The notes under the pieces are model-generated. The model was not told where the DNA came from. It was given only the letters and a program-made list of their open reading frames with translations, and did not search any database. From contig JAPPAB010000017.1 of NCBI GenBank assembly GCA_026705765.1, positions 1 to 34,379 of the forward strand: a stretch of 34,379 nucleotides of DNA. Reading direction: 5' to 3'. The position numbers and the translations under genes were made by a program. Of this stretch, positions 1 through 8,881 are shown one piece after another; position 1 is the first letter of the stretch, and the number at the start of each line of letters is the position of its first letter. The stretch comes from Gemmatimonadota bacterium. Lineage in GTDB: Bacteria; Latescibacterota; UBA2968.

Positions 1-117
1 GACGAATAGACGAATAGACGAATAGACGAATAGACGAATAGACGAATAGACGAATGGAGATACATACTGGTTTTGGAGGATGGGCGGGGTTCGCAGATTC
101 GCAGATTCGTTGATTCG
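1..117. repeat. 8-bp tandem arrays flanking a conserved core (element copy A)
   Basis: Six tandem copies of GACGAATA and one GACGAATG occupy 1-56. A core of about 37 bases follows (57-93), then three 8-base units, CAGATTCG twice and TTGATTCG once (94-117). The right-hand unit is an imperfect reverse complement of the left-hand unit (shared CGAAT/ATTCG), so the two arrays could pair around the core. A second copy with nearly the same core lies at 4102-4184. The left end is cut by the window edge. Function is unknown; a dispersed intergenic repeat family is my inference. Confidence 0.85.
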
Positions 118-129
118 CAAGGAGTTTTT

Positions 130-1575
130 ATGGCTGAGCAACCCAATATTCTCTATATCTTTTCCGATCAGCATCGCGGCGATGCGATGGGCTGCGTTGG
201 GCATCCGGTGGTTAAGACGCCGAATCTGGACCGTCTCGCGTCTGAGAGTGTTACTTATACGCAGTGCTATACCAATTGTCCGCTGTGTATGCCGTCTCGC
301 GCATCTATGATGAGCGGTCTGTATCCCCGCGAACACGGGTTGTGGGCAAATGATCAGGATGCGAATTGCGAAGGTCCCAGCCATGTGCGTCAGGTGCGCG
401 ATGCGGGTTATCATACGGCTTTGATCGGGAAGTCACATCTCTATCTCCACGGCGGTGTGCCAGCTTCGCATAGCAGAGATCGCGTCGATGTGCTCAATGC
501 GTGGGGTTTTGAGGATCCGCACGAGCTTCACGGTCCGATTGCTTCGGGCAAACACAGTTCGCCTTATACCGATTATCTCGATGAGTTGGGTCTGTTGGAG
601 ACGCATCGAAAATTTATCAATGATTTTCGCATTCCCTGGCAAAGCGGGACGCTCAAGCCCTGGGAGGAACCTCCCTGTCCACTGCCTACTGAGGCGCATT
701 TAGATAGTTATACGGGGCGTACTGCGGCGAACTGGATTCGCGATTACAAGGGCGATAAGCCTTTTTATTTGCAGGTTCTTTGTCCCGGTCCCCACGATCC
801 GTTTGATTCTCCGCAGGAGTACCGGGATATGTACGATCCCGGGGATATGCCGGCTGGTATTATGGATGCGCCGGGTGATCCCGTTCCGCTTAATGTTCGA
901 CGTATGCAGAGGAGCAAGAATCTGTCGGGTATGACGGTTGAGCAAAAACAGGTTATGATGGTGAATTATTTTGCGAAGATTACGCTTATCGATCACTATA
1001 TTGGCGAGATGCTCGACGCGCTTGAAGAGTCCGGTCTTGCGGATAATACATGGGTGATTTACAATTCGGATCACGGCGAGATGCTGGGCGATCATATGTT
1101 GTATAATAAGATCGTTTTTTACGATGCGTCTGTTCGCGTTCCCCTGATTTTGCGTCCGCCGGGAGGTTCGCGGGGTTGGCAAACCGGGGCGTTGACGGAT
1201 GTGATTGATGTGGTTGCTTCGGTTGTTGATATTGCGGATGCCACACCTTTGCAGACCGATGGGCAGTCCCTTGTTTCACAGGTTCAAGCGGGGGGCGATG
1301 CAGAGGGGGCGCAGAGGGGAAAGGATGCTGTTATTAGCGAGGTTTTAGGCCATACGATGGTTTTTGACGGGCGATATAAACTCGGGGTGGAATCGGTTTC
1401 GGAGAGGCCAGTTGAACTGTATGATGTTGAGGCTGATCCGGAGGAGTTGAATAATCTGGTGGAAGATGCTGGGCTTGAGTCCGTTCGCCAGGATTTGATT
1501 GAGACGCATCTCGGTCCACTGCGCGATCGCTTTGATCACGATAAATACCAGCGTTGGGTAAATTTGAAAAGATGA
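130..1575 (+). CDS. Sulfatase (alkaline phosphatase superfamily, type I FGly sulfatase)
   Basis: This is a 481-residue sulfatase that would hydrolyse a sulfate ester. The N-terminus has the family metal-site motif (NILYIFSDQHRGD, residues 6-18), and the formylglycine site is C53 in CMPSR. A second metal-site region, YNSDHGEMLGDH, lies near residues 315-330. The ATG at 130 follows a good AAGGAG; the longer frame from 73 would begin inside the repeat element and is rejected. There is no signal peptide, so the enzyme is probably cytoplasmic unless exported by another route. It is the first gene of a tight operon with an SDR and an acetoacetate-decarboxylase-like protein, which suggests catabolism of a sulfated organic compound (inference). 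The substrate cannot be told. Confidence 0.93.
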   Translation: MAEQPNILYIFSDQHRGDAMGCVGHPVVKTPNLDRLASESVTYTQCYTNCPLCMPSRASMMSGLYPREHGLWANDQDANCEGPSHVRQVRDAGYHTALIGKSHLYLHGGVPASHSRDRVDVLNAWGFEDPHELHGPIASGKHSSPYTDYLDELGLLETHRKFINDFRIPWQSGTLKPWEEPPCPLPTEAHLDSYTGRTAANWIRDYKGDKPFYLQVLCPGPHDPFDSPQEYRDMYDPGDMPAGIMDAPGDPVPLNVRRMQRSKNLSGMTVEQKQVMMVNYFAKITLIDHYIGEMLDALEESGLADNTWVIYNSDHGEMLGDHMLYNKIVFYDASVRVPLILRPPGGSRGWQTGALTDVIDVVASVVDIADATPLQTDGQSLVSQVQAGGDAEGAQRGKDAVISEVLGHTMVFDGRYKLGVESVSERPVELYDVEADPEELNNLVEDAGLESVRQDLIETHLGPLRDRFDHDKYQRWVNLKR

Positions 1576-1585
1576 GGGAGTTTGT

Positions 1586-2398
1586 ATGGATCGTTTGAAA
1601 GACAAGGTCGCTATTGTTACGGGTGCGGGGACGCGCGAGGTTGAGGATGAGAAGTTGAGAGGGATAGGGAGTGCGACTGCGGTGCTTTTTGCCCGCGAGG
1701 GTGCGAGGGTGATTCTGGCGGATATTGACGGGGAAAATGCGGAGAGGACCCGGGCGGAGATTCGGGCAGAGGGTGGAGAGGCAGAGGTCGTTTTGGCCGA
1801 TGTTTCAAAGACGGATGAATGTCGGGCGATTGTGGATGCGGCAGTTGAACACTATGGGAAGTTGGATGTTCTGTTTAATAATGTGGGGATTCACGGGCCT
1901 GGCAGGGTGACTGAAGTCGAAGAAGAGAACTGGCATCGCGTGATGGATGTGGGGCTTAAGAGTATGGTTTTTTTGTGTAAGTACGCGATTCCCGAGATGG
2001 CGGCTTCCGGCGGCGGTTCTGTTATTAATATTTCGTCTATTGACGGTATGCGCGCTGGCAATTCGCGCAATGTTCCTTACGGGATTACCAAGGGGGGGAT
2101 TATTACGCTGACGCGGCTGGCTGCGGTTCACCACGGGCGCGAAAATGTGCGCGTGAATAGCATTGCGCCCGGGCATCTTCACACGACTTTTGTCGGCAAT
2201 ATTCCCCAGGAGTCGCGAGAGCGCCGCCGCAAAATTGCGCCGCTGGGCACAGAGGGAAATGCCTGGGATATTGCCTGGGCAGCCGTGTTTTTGGGCAGCG
2301 ATGAGTCGCGCTGGATTTCGGGCGTGGTTTTGCCCGTGGATGCCGGGCTGTTCGCAGGGTCGCCGCTGTCTATGTATGATAATTTGCAGGAAGAGTAG
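1586..2398 (+). CDS. SDR family oxidoreductase
   Basis: This is a 270-residue short-chain dehydrogenase/reductase, NAD(P)-dependent, acting on a hydroxyl or keto group. The cofactor motif begins TGAG at residue 12, but about nine extra residues precede the GIG at 26-28, an insertion relative to the usual TGxxxGIG. The NNVG motif is near residues 98-101, and the catalytic residues S150/S151, Y165 and K169 (YGITK) are present. The gene starts 10 bases after the sulfatase stop with a GGGAG ribosome site, so the two are surely cotranscribed. It may oxidise the alcohol released by desulfation, which is inference from context. Confidence 0.93.
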   Translation: MDRLKDKVAIVTGAGTREVEDEKLRGIGSATAVLFAREGARVILADIDGENAERTRAEIRAEGGEAEVVLADVSKTDECRAIVDAAVEHYGKLDVLFNNVGIHGPGRVTEVEEENWHRVMDVGLKSMVFLCKYAIPEMAASGGGSVINISSIDGMRAGNSRNVPYGITKGGIITLTRLAAVHHGRENVRVNSIAPGHLHTTFVGNIPQESRERRRKIAPLGTEGNAWDIAWAAVFLGSDESRWISGVVLPVDAGLFAGSPLSMYDNLQEE

Positions 2399-2425
2399 GT
2401 GAAAATACAAAAAAAGGAGTTTTTT

Positions 2426-3256
2426 ATGGCTTATAAATTTCAACCCGGCAAGATGTATCGCATGCCCACGCATTTCGGCCCGCTTATGGGTCCTCGTCAG
2501 GGTCCAGATGGTCGCAAATTTGAATGTGTGGATAATCCGAAGAATACTTCGATTTCGGTGTCGTTTCTTTCAAATGCGAAGCAGCTTAAGGCGCTTTTGC
2601 CCGAGTGTTTTGAACTCGGCGGAGAGCCTGTTGTGTCGGTGTACGCCAATTATATGAAGGAAATTGAGTGGCTGGCAGGGCGCGGTTACAATATTCTGGG
2701 TGTTTCTTTTCCTGCGGTGTTTAAGGGGGCGAGAGACCATGTTCGCGGGCCTTTTCTGTCCGTGCTCTGGGAGAATCTCTGTGATCCGATTATCACCGGG
2801 CGCGAGGAACTCGGGTTTTCAAAGATCTATTGCGAGATGCCCGAGCCGCGTATTACGAGCAGTGAGGCGCAGGCTGTTGCGGGTTGGTTGGGGTTCAATT
2901 TTCTGGATATTTCGGTGACTAATCTGAGGCCAAAATCCGAAGCCCCTGCAAAGGGCGGTGACGCGAAAGTCGATGGGACGCTTCACTACAAATATATGCC
3001 GCGAACGGGCGTATGGGGTAAGGAGGATATTGCCTATCCGGTTATTACGCCGGCGAAGGGGGGGCATCGAAAGGTTGAAGAGCATCTGGTTGGCGATGGG
3101 TGTATTACGTGGAACCGCGCGCGTTGGGAAGATTTGCCTACGATGTATAATATTGTCAATGCGCTGGCTGATTTGGAGGTTGTGGAGTATTTGGGTGGGT
3201 CGCTTACGCGCACGGTCGGCGGCAAGGATTTGAGCGATCAGCGCATCCTGTACTAA
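2426..3256 (+). CDS. Acetoacetate decarboxylase-like (ADC superfamily) protein
   Basis: The product is 276 residues from the ATG at 2426, chosen because it has AAGGAG just upstream; the frame can be read from a GTG at 2399 overlapping the previous stop. The central block GREELGFSKIY (125-135) matches the ADC family region that carries the Schiff-base lysine: K133 fits the catalytic lysine, but the second lysine of the classical KK pair is isoleucine here. The protein may therefore be a hydratase/aldolase-type or non-decarboxylating ADC relative. It is the third gene of the sulfatase-SDR operon. Its stop overlaps the stop of the convergent SDR on the other strand. Confidence 0.82.
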   Translation: MAYKFQPGKMYRMPTHFGPLMGPRQGPDGRKFECVDNPKNTSISVSFLSNAKQLKALLPECFELGGEPVVSVYANYMKEIEWLAGRGYNILGVSFPAVFKGARDHVRGPFLSVLWENLCDPIITGREELGFSKIYCEMPEPRITSSEAQAVAGWLGFNFLDISVTNLRPKSEAPAKGGDAKVDGTLHYKYMPRTGVWGKEDIAYPVITPAKGGHRKVEEHLVGDGCITWNRARWEDLPTMYNIVNALADLEVVEYLGGSLTRTVGGKDLSDQRILY

Positions 3257-4080
3257 TGCACCATGGCCGCTCCGCCCGATACGCTGATTGCCTGTCCGGT
3301 CATGTAATCGCCATCAGGAGAGGCCAGAAATGCCGCGACGTTTGCAACATCTTCTGGCTGCCCAATGCGTCCGAGTGGATTGTTCTGAGAGGTGCGTTCG
3401 ACCATTTGCGCTCTAAAGTCTTCGATTGATGTTCCGCTGGGTTTTAATCCGCTGGCTATACCGTGCAGGCGTTCGGTTTCAATCAGGCCGGGGCAAATTG
3501 CGTTGACCTGAATGCCGTAGGGCCCCATTTCATGGGCGAGGCTTTGCGTGAATCCGATGACGGCAAATTTTGAGGAGCAATAGGCCGCGAATCTGGCGAT
3601 TCCGCGCAGTCCCGAGGTCGATGAGATGTTGATAATTTTACCCCCGTTTTTCCGTTTGATGAGGTGGCGGACAATGGCGCGGGAACACAAGAAGGTGCCT
3701 TTGACATTTACGCGGTGAACATGGTCGAAGACGTCTTCTTCTAATTCGGCAACGGGTACGCGGTCCGGTCCGGCGGGAGCACCTGCGTTGTTGACGAGGA
3801 TGTCGATTTTGCCAAAGCGCGCGCGTGCGGCTTGTACCATTTGTTCGACTTGCTCTGCGCTGGTTACATCGACTTCTGTTGCGAGAACCCTCCGTCCCAT
3901 TGCTTCGATTTCTTTGGCAACTGCGGGCAATCCAGCCCAGTCGCCGCGGGCATTTGCATTTATATCACAGATAACAATATCGGCACCTTCTCGCGCGAAG
4001 CGCAGTGCTATTGCACGTCCGATACCGTGTTCACCTCCAGCACCGGTTATCAGGGCGACTTTGTTTTTGAGATTGGACAT
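3253..4080 (-). CDS. SDR family oxidoreductase
   Basis: This is a 275-residue classical short-chain dehydrogenase/reductase. The Rossmann motif TGAGGEHGIG is at residues 12-21, NNAG at 97-100, the serines of NISS at 153-154 and YCSSK at 167-171; these are the cofactor, structural and catalytic elements. I chose the ATG at 4080 because AGGAA lies just upstream and the longer frame would run into the repeat element. The C-terminus (SVSGGAAMVH) is typical of 3-oxoacyl-reductase-like SDRs. It converges with the ADC-like gene and the stops overlap. The substrate is unknown; it may work with the neighbouring catabolic operon. Confidence 0.93.
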   Translation of the reverse strand: MSNLKNKVALITGAGGEHGIGRAIALRFAREGADIVICDINANARGDWAGLPAVAKEIEAMGRRVLATEVDVTSAEQVEQMVQAARARFGKIDILVNNAGAPAGPDRVPVAELEEDVFDHVHRVNVKGTFLCSRAIVRHLIKRKNGGKIINISSTSGLRGIARFAAYCSSKFAVIGFTQSLAHEMGPYGIQVNAICPGLIETERLHGIASGLKPSGTSIEDFRAQMVERTSQNNPLGRIGQPEDVANVAAFLASPDGDYMTGQAISVSGGAAMVH

Positions 4081-4101
4081 ATTTTTCCTTTCAGATAAAG
4101 C

Positions 4102-4184
4102 GCGAATAGACGAATGGCGATACACACTGCTTTTGGGAGGATGGGCGGGGTTCGTTGATTCGTTGATTCGCAGATTCGTTGATG
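4102..4184. repeat. 8-bp array element, copy B
   Basis: This is a second copy of the element at 1-117. A short left array (GCGAATA then GACGAATG, 4102-4116) is followed by a core almost identical to copy A through GGATGGGCGGGGTTCG, then right units TTGATTCG, TTGATTCG, CAGATTCG and a partial unit (4155-4184). Unit number and order differ between the copies, while the core is kept. It lies between the divergent SDR and the BNR-amidase gene, so it could affect either promoter. I cannot assign a function. Confidence 0.85.
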
Positions 4185-4236
4185 TCTATTATAGCAGGTC
4201 GCGGAGAGGAACGCAACAATACCGAGAGGTTGTGTT

Positions 4237-7041
4237 ATGGAATACACTGTTTTGTCAAAGACTGGTTCGACGCGCGGTACGGCGTATGGGATGAGCAATA
4301 AAATTATTACGCATGATGGCAAGACGCATGTGGTGTGGTTGGATCAGATTCACAAGACGTATGTGGCAACGTATTGTCACGAGGCTAAGGTGTGGAGCGA
4401 TCCAGTTTTTGTGGCGGATGGGGTTGATAATCATGCGGGCGCGGCGATGACCATGGATTCAAAGGGGTTTCTCTATCTCGCGTTTGGTCCGCATCACAAT
4501 CCGATGCAACACGCGGTGAGTGTGCGTCCCAATGATACGTCCAGGTGGAGAATCCTTTCTCCTTTTGGCGGTGTGAATGCGACGTATCCCAGTCTGGTGT
4601 GCGATGCGCGCGATGTGTTGCACGCGTGTTATCGGGGGGCGTATGAGCGCGAGCGGCCCTGGGGCTTGTTTTATCAGCAGCGATCTGTGGATGGGGATTG
4701 GACAGTGCCGGTGAAGTTGGTCGATCCTCAGGGTCCGTCGGCTTATGTGCATCTTGAGAATTGTATCCATATTGAGGGCGATGTGCTGTATTTGTCTTTT
4801 CATCTGGCGCGGAGCAATGAGGATAATCCAGGAGATACAAAGGGTCGCGGTTTTGGCATTATGCGGTCGCGCGATTGGGGGGAGACCTGGGAGACTGTGG
4901 CGGGGGAGAGGCTGGACTTGCCCGTGACGCCAGATTCTCCGTGTGTGATTGAATATAGCGATGGGTTCGATATCCGCATTGGCAATGTGGTGACCTGTGC
5001 GGGCGATGTGGTGCTTTTTACGCTGAACCGGCGAGAGGGCGAGTTTGACGAGACGTTTTTGTATCGCTGGCAAAGGGGGAGGTGGGAGCGTAAGTCTTTT
5101 TTGCCTTTGGCTGAGAAAGTTTTTGGGCGGTGTGCGATGTCAGATCGGTGTGTGTTGAGTGTGTCACAGGATGGGGTGCTGTACGCGGCGGGTGTGGTGT
5201 GTAAGCGCGGCGGGCATTGGGCAGATCCGACAAATGTGATTGTGTTGTTTGTATCGCGGGATGTGGGGGAGACCTGGCAGGCGTATCGGGTTTCGCCGGA
5301 GGATGAGAGGGTGTCGGATTGGTTGCCGAGTTTGGAGCGTTGTGCGACATCCGAGAACAAGATCGGGGTTCCCCAACTTTTGTACACGCACGGCGAGATA
5401 GGTGAGGGATGCAGCCCGGATATCGATACGGAAATCCGGCATGTGTTTTTGGACGGGGTTGCCGAGCGCGAGAATGCACGGGTGGATCGCGCGGTGTCGG
5501 GTTTGGCAGATGTTGCCCGGTTGCCGTTTTCCAGGGCGCAATGGCAAAAGGTGCGGGGGCAAATTGAAAGGCAGGGGCGGCAATATGCTGCTTTGCGCAA
5601 TGTGTCGGTGGGGTATGACGTGGAGCCACCTCTGGTGTTTGTGCCGGGAGATGTGCCCGAGGGCGAACAGCAGCCGTTTGCGCTGAGTGACGCAAATATT
5701 GCGCGGCCAGATGCCGATGATGAGCTGGCTTTTTTGCCGGCGAGTTCTCTTGCGCGTTTGATTGCGCAGAGGGAGATTTCACCGGTTGAGTTGACGCGGT
5801 TGTACCTGGATCGCCTCGCGCGTTATGGCGAGAAGTTGAAGTGTGTGGTTACGCTAACAGAAGATCTGGCGATGGAACAGGCAAAGGCCGCTGAGGCGGA
5901 GATTGCCAGAGGCGATTATAGAGGTCCGTTGCACGGTATTCCCTGGGGTGCGAAAGATTTGTTGAGTACAAAGGGCGTTCGCACGACGTGGGGGGCTACG
6001 CCGTTTAGAGATCGGGTGCCGGATGAGGATGCGAGTGTGGTGAAAAAATTGAGACAGGCGGGTGCTGTGCTGGTCGCCAAGTTGTCACTGGGCGCGCTGG
6101 CGTCGGGGCCGACGTGGTTTGAGGGTATGACGCGCAATCCGTGGGATACCGAGACGGGATCGAGCGGGTCGTCAGCCGGGTCTGGCGCGGCAACTGCGGC
6201 GGGGTTGGTGGGGTTCAGTATCGGGTCTGAAACGCAGGGTTCTATTGTTTCGCCCAGTCACACATGCGGTGTGGTGGGGTTGCGCCCGACTTATGGGCGG
6301 GTGAGTCGTTATGGGGCTATGGCTCTGAGCTGGACAATGGATAAATTGGGGCCTATGTGCCGAAGTGTTGAGGATTGTGCTGCGGTGTTTTACGCGATTT
6401 GTGGACCAGATGGCAGGGATCGTTCGGTGGTGGATGTGCCGTTTAACTGGTGTCCCGATGTGGATTTGTCCGGGTTGCGGATTGGATATCTGGCGTCTGA
6501 GTTTCAGAAGGAGGCAGATGGCGAAGATCCCACGGGTGTTTATGCCGCTGCGCTGGACGTGATGCGCGGTTTGGGCGCTGATTTACAACCCGTTTCGTTG
6601 CCGGATTATCCAGCGGATGCGATTGCGATGGTGCTGCGGGTTGAGGCTGCCGCGATGTTTGACGATGCAACTCTGCGCGGAGAACTGGATGTGATGACGG
6701 AAGCGGATAAGAGTTCGTGGCCCAATACTTTTCGGGCGGCGCGCACGGTGACGGCTGTGGAGTATTTGCGGGCGCAACGTTTGCGTGCTCTGTTGATGCG
6801 CGATGTGGCACAGGTGGTGCAAGACTGGGATGCGGTGCTGGTGCCGCGCGGTGGGAGAACGAGTTTGACTGTGACGAATTTGACGGGTCATCCCGCGGTT
6901 ATTTTGCCGTGTGGGTTTGCCGAGGGTACGCCGAGGGGGTTGACTTTTTTGGGCAATTTGTACGATGAGGCGACGATTCTCGCTGTTGCACGAGCCTATG
7001 AACAGGCTACCGATTGGCACGCGATGCATCCGATAGTATGA
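4237..7041 (+). CDS. BNR-4 repeat / amidase-signature fusion protein
   Basis: This single 934-residue frame joins two enzyme-like parts. Residues 1 to about 415 resemble the BNR_4 beta-propeller family (sialidase-like; repeated SxDxGETW-type motifs such as RDWGETW and RDVGETW). Residues from about 425 to 934 are an amidase-signature enzyme with K573 (GIPWGAKD), cis-Ser S645 and nucleophile S669 (ETQGSI); the 24-residue S-S spacing is that of GatA and FAAH. A short helical segment typical of stand-alone amidases precedes the amidase domain, so the join lies near residue 420. There is no signal peptide. The start has GAGAGG upstream. It might hydrolyse an amide-bearing carbohydrate or glycoconjugate (inference). 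Confidence 0.88.
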   Translation: MEYTVLSKTGSTRGTAYGMSNKIITHDGKTHVVWLDQIHKTYVATYCHEAKVWSDPVFVADGVDNHAGAAMTMDSKGFLYLAFGPHHNPMQHAVSVRPNDTSRWRILSPFGGVNATYPSLVCDARDVLHACYRGAYERERPWGLFYQQRSVDGDWTVPVKLVDPQGPSAYVHLENCIHIEGDVLYLSFHLARSNEDNPGDTKGRGFGIMRSRDWGETWETVAGERLDLPVTPDSPCVIEYSDGFDIRIGNVVTCAGDVVLFTLNRREGEFDETFLYRWQRGRWERKSFLPLAEKVFGRCAMSDRCVLSVSQDGVLYAAGVVCKRGGHWADPTNVIVLFVSRDVGETWQAYRVSPEDERVSDWLPSLERCATSENKIGVPQLLYTHGEIGEGCSPDIDTEIRHVFLDGVAERENARVDRAVSGLADVARLPFSRAQWQKVRGQIERQGRQYAALRNVSVGYDVEPPLVFVPGDVPEGEQQPFALSDANIARPDADDELAFLPASSLARLIAQREISPVELTRLYLDRLARYGEKLKCVVTLTEDLAMEQAKAAEAEIARGDYRGPLHGIPWGAKDLLSTKGVRTTWGATPFRDRVPDEDASVVKKLRQAGAVLVAKLSLGALASGPTWFEGMTRNPWDTETGSSGSSAGSGAATAAGLVGFSIGSETQGSIVSPSHTCGVVGLRPTYGRVSRYGAMALSWTMDKLGPMCRSVEDCAAVFYAICGPDGRDRSVVDVPFNWCPDVDLSGLRIGYLASEFQKEADGEDPTGVYAAALDVMRGLGADLQPVSLPDYPADAIAMVLRVEAAAMFDDATLRGELDVMTEADKSSWPNTFRAARTVTAVEYLRAQRLRALLMRDVAQVVQDWDAVLVPRGGRTSLTVTNLTGHPAVILPCGFAEGTPRGLTFLGNLYDEATILAVARAYEQATDWHAMHPIV

Positions 7042-7047
7042 GAGGTG

Positions 7048-7914
7048 TTACTCGTTCAGGACAGATAATAGGAATTGTCCGTAGCTGTTTTGCTCCATGG
7101 TTTGTGCGAGTTGTTCGAGTTGTGCGGCGTCGATGTATCCCCGGCGATAGGCGATTTCTTCGATGCACGCAATTTTGAGGCCCTGGCGTTCCTGTATTGC
7201 CTGGACAAAACCCGATGCCTGGTGGAGCGATTCAAATGTGCCGGTGTCGAGCCAGCAATACCCGCGGCCGAGGAGTTCGACTTCGAGTTGCTTGCGTTTG
7301 AGATATGCTTCGTTTACATCGGTGATTTCGTATTCTCCACGCGCTGAAGGCGTGAGGTTTCGGGCGATGTCAACGACCTGGTTGTCGTAAAAATAGAGGC
7401 CGGGAACGGCGTAGCGCGATTTGGGGTGTTTGGGTTTTTCTTCTATGCCGATGACACGGCCCTGGTTGTCAAATTCGATGACGCCATATCGCTCTGGGTC
7501 GGTTACTGCATATCCGAAGATGAGACCGCCTCTGGTGAGTTGTCCGGCTCGATCTAATATTGCGCTGAGTCCGTGGCCGTAGAAGATGTTGTCGCCGAAG
7601 ATTAGACAGACGGGGTCGGTGCCTATAAAATCGCTTCCGATCACAAATGACTGGGCAACGCCTTCGGGGCGCGGTTGTTCGGCGTATGTGATGTTGAGGC
7701 CGAGATAGGAGCCGTTATTGAATAAACGCCTGTAGAGGGGCAGGTCGTGAGGGGTGGAGATGATCAATATATCGCGGATGCCAGCCAGCATGAGGACGGA
7801 GAGGGGATAGTAGATCATGGGTTTGTCGTAAACGGGCTGGAGTTGTTTGCTGACCACGCGCGTGATGGGATAGAGGCGGGTGCCAGCCCCTCCTGCGAGT
7901 AAGATGCCTTTCAT
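7048..7914 (-). CDS. rmlA: Glucose-1-phosphate thymidylyltransferase
   Basis: This 288-residue enzyme makes dTDP-glucose from glucose-1-phosphate and dTTP, the first step toward dTDP-rhamnose. The N-terminal nucleotide-binding signature [14 protein letters not shown] is intact, followed by [15 protein letters not shown], both characteristic of RmlA/RfbA. Length matches the family. The ATG at 7914 has AGGAG upstream. The other dTDP-sugar genes (rmlB, C, D) are not adjacent, which is unusual but common in fragmented genomes. It converges with the amidase gene, whose stop is 6 bases away. Confidence 0.95.
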   Translation of the reverse strand: MKGILLAGGAGTRLYPITRVVSKQLQPVYDKPMIYYPLSVLMLAGIRDILIISTPHDLPLYRRLFNNGSYLGLNITYAEQPRPEGVAQSFVIGSDFIGTDPVCLIFGDNIFYGHGLSAILDRAGQLTRGGLIFGYAVTDPERYGVIEFDNQGRVIGIEEKPKHPKSRYAVPGLYFYDNQVVDIARNLTPSARGEYEITDVNEAYLKRKQLEVELLGRGYCWLDTGTFESLHQASGFVQAIQERQGLKIACIEEIAYRRGYIDAAQLEQLAQTMEQNSYGQFLLSVLNE

Positions 7915-8030
7915 ATAGTGTCTCCTGAGGTTTAGGCGTTAAATATGGATAATGGTAGGGGATATTGTCAAGCAGTAGAACACATGAGTTGGTTTTTGGT
8001 TCGGGTTCTGAAAATTGCAAGGAGGTGATT

Positions 8031-8855
8031 ATGAGCGATAAAGGGTATGTGAATCCCGAGTTGTTGATTTCGCCGCGGGATTTGTATGAGAGGGTTGCCG
8101 ATGTCTGTATTGTGGATACGCGGCCGACGCATGCTTATGTTGCCGGGCATATTCCGGGTGCGCTTCATCTGGATCTTTATTCGATCAGTTTGAACGATAC
8201 CCGCGAACAGGCTTTTGATGCGTTTATGTGGATGCTCGGTTATTTGTTCAGTAACCGGGGTATTGGTACGGATAAGACGGTGGTCTGGTACGAGGATGAT
8301 TCCGGGGTGCGCGCGTCGCGCGGTTTTTGGATTTGTGAATATCTGGGTCATCCCGATGTGCGCGTGCTGGATGGGGGATGCAATGCCTGGACGGCTATGG
8401 GTTATGAATTGGTGACGGATTGCGAGGAGGCAGAGCCTGCGGAGTTTGTTATATCTGCGGTGTCGGGGCGCCACATGGGGGCTGATGTTTTAAATGGTCT
8501 TTTGGGGCGCGAGGATGTTGTGCCTCTGGATACGCGCGGTGACGATGAGTATTTTGGGCGCAATGTGCGGGCTGCGCGAGGAGGAGCTATTCCAGGTGCT
8601 GTGCATGTTGAGTATGTGAATAATCTGGATGAGACGGGGGCGTTTAAGCCAGCGGATGAATTGCGGGCGATGTACGAGGCTGTGGGGATTTCGCCCGATA
8701 AGGAAATTGTGCCTTACTGACAGGGCGGGTACCGCTCTTCCCAAACGTACCTGGCATTGCGGTTGCTGGGTTATGAAAAGGTCCGAAATTATATCGGGTC
8801 GTGGAAAGAGTGGGGTGACCGGCTGGATTTGCCGGTTGAGATGCCTGAGGAATAG
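8031..8855 (+). CDS. Two-domain rhodanese (thiosulfate sulfurtransferase), probable selenoprotein with TGA-encoded Sec230
   Basis: Read through one in-frame TGA (8718-8720), this is a 274-residue tandem-rhodanese sulfurtransferase ending at TAG 8853-8855. The N-terminal rhodanese domain spans about residues 8-130 and the C-terminal domain about 150-270. The TGA is codon 230, inside [17 protein letters not shown], exactly where the family has its persulfide-forming cysteine (YCxxGxRSS). After the TGA the frame stays family-like for 44 codons ([24 protein letters not shown]). Stopping at the TGA would leave a protein of 229 residues with no active site. The ATG has a perfect AAGGAGGTGATT site. 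Selenocysteine is the simplest reading; a recent nonsense mutation at that exact codon is the alternative. Confidence 0.85.
8721..8759 (+). promoter_or_regulatory. Candidate SECIS-like hairpin after the rhodanese TGA
   Basis: Directly after the TGA the mRNA can fold. GGGTAC (8727-8732) pairs with GTACCT (8747-8752) around a 14-base loop, C8726 pairs with G8753, and the base can be extended by 8721-8723 with 8757-8759. Competing folds are GGGCGG/CCGCTC with a GTA loop (8723-8737) and a 7-bp stem 8750-8756/8764-8770. Bacterial SECIS elements lie in this position, but the upper loop is closer to the TGA (12 bases) than usual. Paired by eye only. Confidence 0.4.
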
Positions 8856-8881
8856 GTTCTTTTGAGTTAGGAGATCATATC

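Noticed and set aside
1-56. CRISPR-like repeat array
   Set aside because: The 8-base units are contiguous with no spacers and no cas genes are near; it is a simple tandem repeat.
73-129. Upstream ATG for the first sulfatase
   Set aside because: It lies inside the repeat element and would add 19 unrelated residues; the ATG at 130 has the Shine-Dalgarno.
8718-8720. TGA read as a true stop, leaving a 229-residue rhodanese or a pseudogene
   Set aside because: The codon is exactly the active-site Cys position, the downstream 44 codons keep the family sequence, and a second gene in the window shows the same pattern.
8752-8767. Second sigma-54-like site (TGGCA-N7-TTGCT) before the sulfatase at 8882
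   Set aside because: It lacks the CG of the -24 box and lies inside the rhodanese coding sequence; the match is probably due to coding constraint.
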